Positions 7,743 through 16,553 of a stretch of DNA of 64,000 nt are shown one piece after another. Origin of the DNA: JBFAPK01 sp040676675 (GTDB lineage Bacteria > Actinomycetota > Actinomycetes > Mycobacteriales > Micromonosporaceae). The position numbers and the translations under genes were made by a program. The notes beneath the pieces are model-generated. The model did not search any database. It was given only the letters and a program-made list of their open reading frames with translations, and was not told the origin of the DNA. The stretch is from contig NZ_JBFAPK010000035.1 of assembly GCF_040676675.1 (NCBI RefSeq), positions 1-64,000 of the forward strand, in the 5' to 3' direction. The first letter of the stretch is position 1; the number at the start of each line of letters is the position of its first letter.

Positions 7743-8837
7743 TCAGCGGGCCCGTACGCCCGGCTCGACCCGCAGCGTGCCGGCCTGGGCGTCAATCGTG
7801 GCGTGCGCGCCCAGCGGGATGGTGAGCTGGCCGTTCCCGTGCCCGAGCCGCAGCCCGCCGAGGACCGGTACGCCGAGGTCGCCGAGCCGGTCGGTGAGCA
7901 CCGCCGCCGCGTCCCACTCGCCCGGCTCGCCGACGCTGTTGGTGATCTGCCCGATCACCACCCCGGCGACCCGGGAGAGCACGCCGGAGCGGCGCAGCTC
8001 GGTGAGCATCATGTCGAGGCTGTACGGCGCCTCGTCGACGTCCTCGAGGAAGAGCAGCGCGCCGTCGTACCTCGGTGCGTCGCCCGCGCCGAGCGAGGTC
8101 GAGATCAGCGTCAGGCAGCCGCCGAGCAGCGGGCCGCTGGCCCGGCCGGGGACCAGGACCGGGGCAGCGGTCTCGGCCGGGTCCCGGGTGATGGTGATCG
8201 GCTCGGTGGTCATCACGGCCCGGCGCAGCGCCTCGGCCGAGTCGGGTCCGGTCCGGCTCTCCGACCAGTTCACCATCGGGCCGTAGAAGGTGATCAGTCC
8301 CGCGTCCCGCCAGAGCCGCCCGTGCAGGCTGGTGATGTCGCTGAAGCCCACCACGACCCGCGGATCCCGCCGGGCGTTGCGCAGGTCGATCTGGTCGATG
8401 ATGCGCTGCGTGCCGTAGCCGCCCCGGGCGGCGAAGACGGCGCGCACCCCCGGGTCGTTGAAGGCGGCGTTGACGTCGGCGATGCGCTCGGCGTCGGTAC
8501 CGGCGAGGTAGCCGTACTTCGCGTAGACGTGCGCGCCGAGCTCCACCCGCAGGCCCCAGCCGCGCAGGATCTCGATGCCGCGCGCCATCAGGGCCGGGTC
8601 GGGTGTGCTGCCGGGCGAGACGACGCGTACCCGGTCACCGGGGCGCAGTGCCGCCGCCCGTACCGGCGTGGGGGCCCCCGCGGACGTGGGCGCGGCCGAC
8701 GCGGGCACGGCCTGGGCGGCCCCGGCCAGCAGCGAGCCGCCCGCGGCGATCGCGCCGGCCCGGATCACGCCTCGTCGGGAGAGCAGACCGGCCCCGGAGG
8801 GGGCGGACGGGGTGCCGTTCCGTTCAGTGTCGATCAC
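7743..8837 (-). CDS. Tat-exported LD-carboxypeptidase (peptidase S66)
   Basis: 364 aa. The N-terminus has a twin-arginine signal (SRRGVIRAGAIAAGG) ending near PASAAP, so the enzyme acts outside the membrane. The S66 fold is shown by GDRVRVVSPGS, the catalytic serine in VVVGFSDITS, the glutamate in GALLFLEDVDEAPY and the histidine in GLRLGHGNGQ. The family cleaves L,D-peptide bonds of murein tetrapeptides, or microcin C-like compounds in MccF relatives. GTG 8837 follows GAGAGGGAGAACGACT. Confidence 0.9.
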   Translation of the reverse strand: MIDTERNGTPSAPSGAGLLSRRGVIRAGAIAAGGSLLAGAAQAVPASAAPTSAGAPTPVRAAALRPGDRVRVVSPGSTPDPALMARGIEILRGWGLRVELGAHVYAKYGYLAGTDAERIADVNAAFNDPGVRAVFAARGGYGTQRIIDQIDLRNARRDPRVVVGFSDITSLHGRLWRDAGLITFYGPMVNWSESRTGPDSAEALRRAVMTTEPITITRDPAETAAPVLVPGRASGPLLGGCLTLISTSLGAGDAPRYDGALLFLEDVDEAPYSLDMMLTELRRSGVLSRVAGVVIGQITNSVGEPGEWDAAAVLTDRLGDLGVPVLGGLRLGHGNGQLTIPLGAHATIDAQAGTLRVEPGVRAR

Positions 8838-9194
8838 AGTCGTTCTCCCTCTCCTCACGAGTGGCCGGCGGTTGCCACCCTGGGTGGGCGGCCGGAGCAT
8901 CGAAGCCACCGTCGCGACGGCCCTACCGACGACGATAGGGCTGACGGTCACCCGGCAAACGTCCACAATGGATTGCCTATGCCGCCCCGTGGACGCCCGG
9001 CGGGCGTCACGGGCCCCGCCGGCGGCGGCACCGACGGCCCGGCTCGGCCGGGCGTCGAACGTCGCCTCGGGACGTCGCGTCGGGCAGCGGAGGGTCGGAG
9101 CACCCCCGGCGCGCCGCCCGACCCGGCCCTGCCGTCGGGCCGGCTCCGGGAGGGCCCAACAATGCTGAGGGCATCCATCCCGATTGGAGAGACA
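8838..9194. other. Divergent intergenic region
   Basis: 357 bp between the S66 peptidase and the holin-like gene, presumably with promoters for both. A short CCCTA...TAGGG hairpin lies near 8925-8944. No other gene was seen. Confidence 0.5.
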
Positions 9195-9602
9195 ATGCTC
9201 AAGAAGTACGGCAAGGCCCTTGCCGCGGTGATCGGCGCCGCGCTCACCGTCGCGTACGGCGCGCTCTCCGGCGACCAGCACATCGACCCCGACGAGGCGG
9301 TCCAGATCGCCATCGCCACCGCGACCGCCGTCAGCGTCTACCTGGTGCCGCTGGCCCCGCAGTACCGCTGGGCCAAGACCGCCATCGCGATCGTCCTCAG
9401 CGTGTTGCAGGTGCTGACCACGGTCCTGCTCGGCGGGCTGGACTCCAACGAGTGGATCGCCCTCCTGCTCGCGGCGCTCACCGCGGCGGGCGTGGGCGTC
9501 GCACCGGCCGTCTCCAGCAACGGCGTCGCGAGCGGGCGCGGCGGCGCGGGCACCGCCGCCACCGGCCCGAGCAGCACCACCACGGGCGCCGCGGCCTCCT
9601 GA
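9195..9602 (+). CDS. Small holin-like membrane protein
   Basis: 135 aa. A Lys-rich start (MLKKYGKALAA) leads into the first membrane segment, followed by VQIAIATATAVSVYLVPL, an AKTAIAIVLSVLQVLTTVLL segment and a final IALLLAALTAAGVGVAP segment. The tail is Gly/Ala/Ser/Thr-rich. The pattern resembles small holins or holin-like proteins of actinophages, but no endolysin or other phage gene is nearby. ATG 9195 is chosen for the GGAGAG 4 nt upstream; an in-frame ATG at 9162 is less good. A strong hairpin follows the stop. Confidence 0.7.
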   Translation: MLKKYGKALAAVIGAALTVAYGALSGDQHIDPDEAVQIAIATATAVSVYLVPLAPQYRWAKTAIAIVLSVLQVLTTVLLGGLDSNEWIALLLAALTAAGVGVAPAVSSNGVASGRGGAGTAATGPSSTTTGAAAS

Positions 9603-9609
9603 CCCCGCG

Positions 9610-9644
9610 CCGGGGCCACCGTCCGCTCCGGACCGTGGCCCCGG
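9610..9644 (+). terminator. Hairpin terminator after the holin-like gene
   Basis: CCGGGGCCAC (9610-9619) pairs with GTGGCCCCGG (9635-9644). Inside, GTCCG pairs with CGGAC around a 3-nt loop, after one C/C mismatch. It begins 8 bp after the stop. Confidence 0.75.
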
Positions 9645-9747
9645 TTGCCCGGTACGGCTACCGTTCAACCCAAGACCGGTGGATCACGGTACGGGACCGG
9701 GGCCCAGCGCCGGGATGCCTGGTTCGTGAAGATGTGACCACGATCAG

Positions 9748-9753
9748 TACAGT
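9748..9753 (+). promoter_or_regulatory. -10 box of a leaderless gene
   Basis: TACAGT lies 6 nt before the GTG at 9760, and no Shine-Dalgarno sequence is present. Confidence 0.5.
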
Positions 9754-9759
9754 GGGGGC

Positions 9760-10119
9760 GTGTCTCTATGGATCGCCGCGACTTGGGGGCTCATCGGCAG
9801 CGCTGTCGCCGAAGCGCTGAACCTCTACGGGATGATGCGTCCCACCACCGAGTCCAAGGGCCGCTGGCAGTGGCCGTGGCGGGACAGGCGGGACCGTCCG
9901 ATCGTGATGTTCGCGGTCGCCCTGCGCGCGCTCGCCGGCACCGGCCTCGCCGCGGCGGCGAGCGCCGGTGGTCTGGGCACCACCGCCTTCTCGATGTTCA
10001 CCTTCGGTGTGGTGGCGCCCCTGGTCATCGCGAAGATGTTCGACCAGGTCCGGGTGCTCGACCAGTCCGGCCCGCACGATCCGGGTCGCCCGGGGAGCAG
10101 CGACGATGACGGCGCCTGA
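9760..10119 (+). CDS. Small membrane protein of unknown function
   Basis: 119 aa with about three hydrophobic segments: LWIAATWGLIGSAVAEALNL, IVMFAVALRALAGTGLAAAA, and FSMFTFGVVAPLVIAKMF. A basic loop (ESKGRWQWPWRDRRDRP) separates the first two. I do not recognise the family. The stop lies 14 bp inside the next gene, so translation is probably coupled and the two products may work together. Confidence 0.7.
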   Translation: MSLWIAATWGLIGSAVAEALNLYGMMRPTTESKGRWQWPWRDRRDRPIVMFAVALRALAGTGLAAAASAGGLGTTAFSMFTFGVVAPLVIAKMFDQVRVLDQSGPHDPGRPGSSDDDGA

Positions 10120-11128
10120 CGGATTCCTCCGCCGGATGGCCGCCGCGCTGGCCGCCCACCCGTCGACCACCACGGCCTCGGTACCGCTGCCGGCCCGTAC
10201 CAGGCTGGCCGCCGCGCTGGCGGCCCGGCCGGTCGTACGCGGCGCCGGGCTGGACGGGACGGCGGAGCCGGCGGCCCGCCCGGAGGCCGACAAGCTCACC
10301 GAGCGGGTCAAGTGGGTGCTGGCGCAGATCCTGGACACCACGCCCGACCAGTTGCGGGTCGACTCCGACGGGGACATCGGGATCCGCACCGGCTCGGCCA
10401 TCATCTTCGTCCGGGCGCAGGAGGAGCCGCCGCTGGTGGACGTCTTCTCGCCCCTGCTCACCGGCGTCCACCCGACCGAGAAGCTGTACCGGCGGCTCGC
10501 CGACCTGACCAGCGCCATGATGATCGGCCGGATCTACTGCACCGGCGACACCATCTGGGCCTCCATCCCGGTGCTGGGCGAGGACTTCCAGTACACCCAC
10601 CTGCTGCTCGCCATCCGGGGCATGGTGGAGCTCGCCGACGAGCTGGACGACGACCTGCGCCGCGACTTCGGCGGCAGCCGCTTCTTCGGCCCGGAGGCGG
10701 CCGGCCTCGTGCCGGTACCCGATCCCACCGGCTACCTGCGCGACCTCGCGGACGCCGGCGAGTCGCCCGCCGGCCGGGTCCTGGCCGACCTGCTCGCCGA
10801 CCGTGGCCGCACGGACGAACTGCGTGCCCGGGCCGAGAACGGCGACGGGCACGCGGCGGCCCGGCTGGCCGCGTGGCTGCGCAACCGGGGCGACGACATC
10901 GAGGCGGAACGCTTCTGGCGCCTCGCCGGCGAGCGGGGCGAGCCGACGGCCAGCGCCGAGCTGGCCGCGCTGCTCGTGGAGCAGGGGCGCCTCGACGAGG
11001 CGATCGACCAGCTGCGCGCGGGGCTGGACGACGACTGGCGCTCGCTCGGGCTGCTGCTGACGCTGCTGGCCCGGCAGGGGCGGATGGACGAGGCCATCGA
11101 GCTGCTGCGCCTCCGGAGCAGGCCGTAA
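10106..11128 (+). CDS. YbjN/CesT-like chaperone domain protein with TPR repeats
   Basis: 340 aa. Residues ~55-190 look like the YbjN/type III chaperone-like fold (TY-Chap): LAQILDTTPDQLRVDSDGDIGIR, FVRAQEEPPLVDVFSPLL, then an amphipathic ending at MVELADELDDDLRRDFGG. The C-terminal ~110 residues are Sel1/TPR-like helices (AARLAAWLRNRGDDIEAERFW and similar). ATG 10106 overlaps the membrane-protein gene before it. The likely role is binding other proteins, but the partner is unknown. Upstream in-frame codons lie within the neighbouring gene and are rejected. Confidence 0.75.
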   Translation: MTAPDGFLRRMAAALAAHPSTTTASVPLPARTRLAAALAARPVVRGAGLDGTAEPAARPEADKLTERVKWVLAQILDTTPDQLRVDSDGDIGIRTGSAIIFVRAQEEPPLVDVFSPLLTGVHPTEKLYRRLADLTSAMMIGRIYCTGDTIWASIPVLGEDFQYTHLLLAIRGMVELADELDDDLRRDFGGSRFFGPEAAGLVPVPDPTGYLRDLADAGESPAGRVLADLLADRGRTDELRARAENGDGHAAARLAAWLRNRGDDIEAERFWRLAGERGEPTASAELAALLVEQGRLDEAIDQLRAGLDDDWRSLGLLLTLLARQGRMDEAIELLRLRSRP

Positions 11129-11416
11129 CGCACCGACGGCGCGCGACGCCCGGGCAGAACGCGGCGCCCCGGAAAAGCGGACGAGCGCTTGTCCGTTGCT
11201 CGACCGGATCGGCCGGGATGCGCACCGAGCGACTGGTCTACCCGATTCTCGGGTTCGCAATGATCCTTTTCATGATCGGTTCTCCGCGCGCCTTGGCCGG
11301 GGCCGGGTGGCCCGGCGGCCCGGCCACCGCCGCTGACCTGGCCCGGCGTGGGATTCAACGCCCCGGCAGCGGGTAGCCGGTGCCGGAGCGAGCATCGGCT
11401 GGTCAGGAGGAAGCGC

Positions 11417-11911
11417 ATGCCACTGGACAATCCGCGGGACATGTTCCTCTACGAGATAGGCGCCCGCCGTGACGCGGAGCGCAGCGCCGAGCTGCTGCAG
11501 GACCTTCTGATCGACCGAGTGCCGGGCAGCCGCCTGGAGCCGGTGCTGCGCCGCCAGGCGGAGGAGATCCAACGCCATCTGGAGAACATCGACGGCTGTC
11601 TGGGGACCCTCGGCGTCTCGCTCACCGAGACCGGCTCCACCGGGGTCGAGGGTCTCCGGTCGAGTTTCGAGCACTTCCTCCGCCTACAGCCCACCGCCGA
11701 GCTGCGGGAACTCTTCGCGGCCCTCACCGCGATCCGGGTCCTGCACCTGGCGATCGCCAGCTACCGGGTCCTGGTCGACCAGGCGATGCTGATCGGCGAG
11801 CAGCAGTGCGCACAGGTCATGCTGACGAACCTGATCCAGAAGGAGCAGAGCGTGGCCGACCTGGTCCGGCTCAACCACGACCTCGGCCAGCACGTGCTCG
11901 TACCGGCCTGA
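11417..11911 (+). CDS. DUF892 (YciE/YciF) ferritin-like protein
   Basis: 164 aa, the normal size for the DUF892 family, whose members fold as four-helix ferritin-like bundles. The opening DNPRDMFLYEIGARRDAERS is typical, and the rest alternates long helices (LRRQAEEIQRHLENIDGCL, TAIRVLHLAIASYRVLVDQA). The family is linked to stress responses; the reaction is not established. ATG 11417 follows AGGAGG by 6 nt. It stands alone and converges on an alcohol dehydrogenase. Confidence 0.8.
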   Translation: MPLDNPRDMFLYEIGARRDAERSAELLQDLLIDRVPGSRLEPVLRRQAEEIQRHLENIDGCLGTLGVSLTETGSTGVEGLRSSFEHFLRLQPTAELRELFAALTAIRVLHLAIASYRVLVDQAMLIGEQQCAQVMLTNLIQKEQSVADLVRLNHDLGQHVLVPA

Positions 11912-11930
11912 CGGCGCGCGCCGCCCGCGC

Positions 11931-12977
11931 TCACAGCTCGATCAGGCGGATCCCGGGCGCGCCGGGGCGGTCCAGCGTCGCCAGCGCCTCCGGCGCCTCG
12001 TCGAGGGTGATGCTCCGGGTCACCAGCCGCGCCGGCTCCAGCACCCCGCCGGTGATCAGTCCGAGCAGCTCGGGATAGGCGTGCGCGGCCATCCCGTGGC
12101 TGCCGCGGATCTCCAGCTCGTGGCCGATGACCAGGTCCATCGGCAGCGGCGGCGGGCCGAGCACCGCCGGCAGCAGGCCGACCTGCACGTGGCGCCCCTG
12201 CCGGCGCAGGCCGCGCAGCGCGGCGGCGCAGGTGTCGTGGCTGCCCAGCGCGTCCAGGGAGAGGTGCGCGCCGCCGCCGGTGGCCTCGCGTACCGCCGCC
12301 GCGACCGCCGCCGGGTCGGCCCGGTCGGAGGCGTCCACGGTACGGGTCGCGCCGCAGTCGCGGGCCATCGCCAGCGCCTGGTCGGAGACGTCCACGGCCA
12401 CCACCCGGGCGCCGCTGGCCGCGGCGATCATGACCGCCGAGAGCCCCACCCCACCGCAGCCGAAGACCGCGACCCACTCCCCCGCCGCCACCCGTCCCTG
12501 AGCGACCACGGCCCGGAACGCGGTGGCGAAGCGGCAGCCCAGCGCGGCGGCCACGCGGAAGTCGACCTCGTCGGGAAGCGGCACGAGGTTGACCTCGGCG
12601 TTGTCGACCACGACATACTCGGCGAACGAACCCCAGCGGGTGAAGCCCGGTTGGCTCTGGTGCGGGCAGACCTGGTGCTGGCCGGCGAGGCAGACCGGAC
12701 AGCGGCCACAGCCGTAGACGAAGGGGGCGGTGACCCGGTCGCCGGCGCGTACCCGCGTCACCCCGGGACCGACCGAGGCGACGACGCCCGCGAACTCGTG
12801 CCCGGGGACGTGCGGGACGCGGATGTCCGGGTCGTGCCCGCGCCACCCGTGCCAGTCGCTGCGGCACAGCCCGGTTGCCGCGACCCGGACCACCACCCCG
12901 CCGGGCGGGGCGACCGGATCGGGCACCGTCACGACCTCGGGTCGCCCACCGAACTCCTCGAACAGCACCGCGCGCAC
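11931..12977 (-). CDS. Zinc-dependent alcohol dehydrogenase
   Basis: 348 aa zinc MDR. The catalytic-zinc site is GLCRSDWHGW together with GHEFAGVV. The structural zinc site is YGCGRCPVCLAGQHQVCPHQ with four cysteines. The cofactor motif is GCGGVGLSAV. Such enzymes oxidise alcohols with NAD(P)+; the substrate cannot be told. GTG 12977 is chosen because GAGGA lies about 8 nt upstream and the family begins MRAVLFEEFG; 12995 is an alternative. Confidence 0.9.
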   Translation of the reverse strand: MRAVLFEEFGGRPEVVTVPDPVAPPGGVVVRVAATGLCRSDWHGWRGHDPDIRVPHVPGHEFAGVVASVGPGVTRVRAGDRVTAPFVYGCGRCPVCLAGQHQVCPHQSQPGFTRWGSFAEYVVVDNAEVNLVPLPDEVDFRVAAALGCRFATAFRAVVAQGRVAAGEWVAVFGCGGVGLSAVMIAAASGARVVAVDVSDQALAMARDCGATRTVDASDRADPAAVAAAVREATGGGAHLSLDALGSHDTCAAALRGLRRQGRHVQVGLLPAVLGPPPLPMDLVIGHELEIRGSHGMAAHAYPELLGLITGGVLEPARLVTRSITLDEAPEALATLDRPGAPGIRLIEL

Positions 12978-13037
12978 CGGCGCATCCTCGCACAACGGCG
13001 ATCGCGCCGGCCCGCGGGCGGTCCGGCGGGAGGCGCG

Positions 13038-13763
13038 TCAGAGGTCCGCGCAGTCGGTCTCGTCGGGCAGCAGCGGGCGGATACGTACCTGCCAGACGGC
13101 GTCGCCGCCGCGCCACCGCCCGACCGTCGGTCCGGTCCACGCCCGACGTACGGTCTCCAGCTCACCGCCGCGCAGCACCGCACAGGACGCGCCGGCACCG
13201 GTACCGGTCAGGGGCGCGCCGGTCAGGGCCGGCAGCGGCCAGGGCGGCGCCGGTGCGGTCGGGTCGTCCGGAACCGCGATCACCGCGACGGCCGACGGCC
13301 GGTACGGCACGCCCGTACCCTCCGCGTGCGCGGCCAGGGCGGCGCGCAACCGCTCGGCGGACGGGTCGGTGCGGGCCACGGTGACCTCCCGCCGGCCGCC
13401 GGTCGAGACCGTGACCACCCGCAGCACCGGCGCGTCGGGCACCTGGCTCTCGGTCTGATTCGGCAGGCCGGCCGCGACGCGCAGCAGCCGGGTGACGTCC
13501 CGCGGGGCGACCCGGTGCTCGACCAGCTCGGGCCAGGCCCCGGCCGGGCCGGCCGGGCCGATCAGGCGGCCGTCGGCGAGCAGCGAGAAGCGCGGCGGTA
13601 CGGCCGCGCCGCCGCCCGGCGGGAGCATGCCCGGCAGCTCGGTCACCCGCAGTACCAGCGCCCCCGGGTCGCCCGGCGGCTCGACCTCGGCGCGGTCGGC
13701 GGCGGCGCAGCCGGCCAGCGCCAGCAGCGCCAGCAGCGCGGGGACGGGTCGGTGGGGCTTCAT
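13038..13763 (-). CDS. Secreted lipoprotein of unknown function
   Basis: 241 aa. The N-terminus MKPHRPVPALLALLALAGC is a lipoprotein signal with lipobox LAGC, so the mature protein is anchored outside the cell. The rest is Pro/Ala/Val-rich and probably all-beta. I do not recognise a domain. ATG 13763 follows GGGAGGACCGCG closely. The anomalous sequence and assembly gap begin about 115 bp upstream, so its promoter may be affected by assembly error. Confidence 0.75.
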   Translation of the reverse strand: MKPHRPVPALLALLALAGCAAADRAEVEPPGDPGALVLRVTELPGMLPPGGGAAVPPRFSLLADGRLIGPAGPAGAWPELVEHRVAPRDVTRLLRVAAGLPNQTESQVPDAPVLRVVTVSTGGRREVTVARTDPSAERLRAALAAHAEGTGVPYRPSAVAVIAVPDDPTAPAPPWPLPALTGAPLTGTGAGASCAVLRGGELETVRRAWTGPTVGRWRGGDAVWQVRIRPLLPDETDCADL

Positions 13764-14117
13764 CGCGGTCCTCCCGCTCGTGGTTCGCACCGCTGTCGGA
13801 CGTATCCCGCCGCGGGCTGGTTGCGGCCGGCCGCCGAAGCGTCCGCGTCGGCTCGCGACAGGAGTGGCCGCCCCCCGCGGGGGGGGCCCACACGAATTAG
13901 GGGACGCCCCCCGAGGCCGGCCCCCCCCCGCGGGGGGGGTCGCCGGGAACGGGATGGGAGCGGGGNNNNNNNNNNCGCGGGGGGGGGGGCCCCCGCCCCC
14001 CCCGCGCGCCGGGCCGGCCCGCGCCTGGGGGGCCCCCCCGCGGGGGGGCGCCCACTCCCTGTTCCGTCACGCCCCCGGTGGCCGGCCGGCCACCGGGGGT
14101 GGTGTCCGCCTACCGGG
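13764..14117. other. Assembly gap with anomalous homopolymer flanks
   Basis: Ten N at 13966-13975 are flanked by unusual C and G runs (about 13870-14060) unlike any other intergenic DNA in the window. It is probably a scaffold join with poor-quality read ends. No gene can be called across it, and the true distance between the flanking genes is unknown. Confidence 0.85.
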
Positions 14118-16553
14118 TCAGGACCGGGTGACGGTGTAGTTGCCCGAGCCGGCCCGGTTGACCAGTACGACGCCGTACCAGGCGCTGCGGGTCGGGGTGA
14201 AGGTGACCTGCTCGGTCGCGCCGGCCCCGCCACCGGTGGAGGCGGCGACGGCGGTGGAGCGGGTCCGGATCCAGGTGGCCGCGTTGGCCGGGTCGCTGTC
14301 CAGGACGAACAGCTCGGCGTCCTGGCCGGCGTTGGTCGCGGCCACCGAGATGGTCACCGGTACGCCCGCGGTGAGCGAGACGTCCCGTACGGCCACGACG
14401 TTGCCCGAGCCCATCGCGACGGTGCTGGCACCGGACGGGAGCTGCTGCGAGCCCTGCGCCAGCTCCAGCTGGTACCCGCCGCCGCCCGAGAAGTTCTGCA
14501 CCCGGGGGTAGTAGTCGCCGAGCGCCCGGCGGTTGGAGTCGACCGCGACGAAGTCGACCGTGGTGCCGCCCCACGCGCTGCCGGCCAGGTACGCGGTCTG
14601 GGCGCGGTCGTCGTAGAGCTGCAGGTCCAGGTCGCCCGAGTTGGGGCGCAGGGCGACGACGGACCAGTAGACGGTCGAGGTGGAGTAGCCGAAGTTGTGC
14701 GGCGGCACCGGCGCCGGCCGCGACAGCGGGGCGTAGTTGCCCAGCGGGTCACGGAACTGGTAGTCGATCGTGTTCTGGTAGACCGAGGCGAGCGCGCCGG
14801 AGTCGGCGACGTTGAAGCCGTCCCCGGTTCGGTGGGACCAGAACTCCGCGAAGTTGTTCGAGTTGTGGTGGGTGAAGGTGAACCAGATGTTGAACGGGCC
14901 CTCGCTGTAGCGGTCCCAGGTCGCCTCGTTCGCCGCGTCGGTGATGTCGATCAGGGCGCCGGCGATCCGGCCCTCGGTGGTGTCGCCCTGGCCCCAGCCG
15001 TTGCCCCAGCTCGCGTTCTCCAGGTTGAGCGAGCCGCCGTCGGGCCAGCGGTAGAACGGGTCGTTGTAGACCGTCGCCGGGAACCACTCGGCCCAGCCCT
15101 CGGTCCAGGCGCAGCCCGCCGAGCTGGCGCCGGTGATGCTGTGCGGGTTGCAGCTCGGCGCCGCAGGGAAGGCGTCGTTGTAGACGTCGTCCATGACCGC
15201 GTGCCCGATCTCGTGCACGACCGTCACGGGCGCGTTCGGGTCGTCCGCGGCGAGGTGCACGTCGTTGCCGCCGAGCGAGTAGTAGGTGCCGTCGGTGGAG
15301 TCCGGCGCCCAGTTGATGACGAGCTGCCGGCAGCTGGCGTCGTCCTGGTCGAAGCAGAGGTTGGTCGGCTTCGGGATCCACAGCCACGCGTCGTTCGCCG
15401 AGTCGAAGGCGTGCAGGCCGCGCTGCAACGCCCCGTCACCGGAGGTGAGCGAGCCGAGGTTCAGCGTGCTACCGGTGGCGACGTCGTTGGTGGTACCGGT
15501 GCGGAAGGCCAGCGGGCTGCCGCCGCGCTGCACCTTCCACTGCGAGTTTTCCGTCACGAACCGCACGTAGATGTCGGCCGTACCGCTGTCCGGGAAGCCC
15601 TCGGACTGGGAGTCGAAGCAGATGTTGTAGTTGCCGGCGCCGTCGGTGATGCCCGTGGCGAGCAGCGAGTCGCCGAAGGTGTCGGCGTCCCAGACCTGCA
15701 CCTGGAGGTTCATCTGGTTGTGCCAGGCCGCGTTCTGGTCCTGGAAGCTCCAGTTGCCGGCGACCCGGGTGTCGCAGGGCGACTGCGGCGCGACGGTGTT
15801 GACCTCCGGTCCGGCGTCGGCCGGCGGACGGACGGTCAGCCCCTCGGTGCCCACGCTCTGCGGCTTGAGCCAGCCCGGCCGGGCCGCGCGCGTCGAGGTC
15901 GGTACGGCCGCCGTGCCGGCGTCGCCGGACTTGGCCGCGTACCCGAACGTGGAGGCGCCGGACTTCTCGGCGATGGTGAGGAAGACGTTGTCCTGGCCGG
16001 CCTCCGTGTTCTCCCCGACCGCGGCGGTCGCCCGGGCCTGGATCTGCACGCTGCCCGGCTTGACCGCCCGGACCACCCCGGTGAAGGCGGCCCGCTCACC
16101 GGCGCGCAGGGTCCGGCTGGTCCGGGCCACCGAGACCGCACCGGCCCGCTCGGGCAGGACGCTGCGGGCCTCGCGCACGGCCAGCTCGGCCGGGGCCTTC
16201 ACCCACTCCAGCTCGGGCGGGAGCGTCACGCTGATGTCGGCCGGCCCGAGCGTCGCGTCGGCCCGTACGGTCACCGACAGGGTCGCGGTACCGCCGACCG
16301 CCGGCGCCCCGTCCAGCTTCGCCTCCACCCCGAGGCAGCTGAGCCGCTCGTCCTTCTCGCTCTTGCCCGCCGACGGTCGCAGGCCGCACCGCGCGCCCCG
16401 CTCCGGCTCGTACGCCGGCGTGGCGCGCGCCTTCTCGGCCTCCCCCGGGTCGGCGCCGGCCGGGCCGACCCCGACCGCGAGCGCCGCCAGTGCCCCGGCC
16501 ACCAGCGCGGCCAGCGCGGCCCGCCCGGGCGCCGCGGCGTTTCTGGTTTTCAC
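14118..16553 (-). CDS. Secreted HExxH metalloprotease with beta-sandwich domains
   Basis: 811 aa with a signal peptide (AALAALVAGALAALAVGVGPAGAD). Residues ~60-240 look like Ig/CARDB-type modules (PAVGGTATLSVTVRADATLG). A second beta region follows (NLQVQVWDADTFGDSLLATG). The protease core has HEIGH, with zinc ligands His447 and His451 and catalytic Glu448, and a likely third ligand Glu485 in TEGWAEWF (gluzincin pattern). The last ~100 residues resemble a pre-peptidase C-terminal domain. GTG 16553 follows GGGGGAGGAATT. I cannot assign a MEROPS family. The promoter region is unusually long. Confidence 0.8.
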   Translation of the reverse strand: MKTRNAAAPGRAALAALVAGALAALAVGVGPAGADPGEAEKARATPAYEPERGARCGLRPSAGKSEKDERLSCLGVEAKLDGAPAVGGTATLSVTVRADATLGPADISVTLPPELEWVKAPAELAVREARSVLPERAGAVSVARTSRTLRAGERAAFTGVVRAVKPGSVQIQARATAAVGENTEAGQDNVFLTIAEKSGASTFGYAAKSGDAGTAAVPTSTRAARPGWLKPQSVGTEGLTVRPPADAGPEVNTVAPQSPCDTRVAGNWSFQDQNAAWHNQMNLQVQVWDADTFGDSLLATGITDGAGNYNICFDSQSEGFPDSGTADIYVRFVTENSQWKVQRGGSPLAFRTGTTNDVATGSTLNLGSLTSGDGALQRGLHAFDSANDAWLWIPKPTNLCFDQDDASCRQLVINWAPDSTDGTYYSLGGNDVHLAADDPNAPVTVVHEIGHAVMDDVYNDAFPAAPSCNPHSITGASSAGCAWTEGWAEWFPATVYNDPFYRWPDGGSLNLENASWGNGWGQGDTTEGRIAGALIDITDAANEATWDRYSEGPFNIWFTFTHHNSNNFAEFWSHRTGDGFNVADSGALASVYQNTIDYQFRDPLGNYAPLSRPAPVPPHNFGYSTSTVYWSVVALRPNSGDLDLQLYDDRAQTAYLAGSAWGGTTVDFVAVDSNRRALGDYYPRVQNFSGGGGYQLELAQGSQQLPSGASTVAMGSGNVVAVRDVSLTAGVPVTISVAATNAGQDAELFVLDSDPANAATWIRTRSTAVAASTGGGAGATEQVTFTPTRSAWYGVVLVNRAGSGNYTVTRS

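Noticed and set aside
11218..11376. 52-aa frame with one hydrophobic segment (MRTERLVYPILGFAMILFMI)
   Set aside because: It looks like a small membrane peptide but has no ribosome-binding site or leaderless -10 box, so it was left out.
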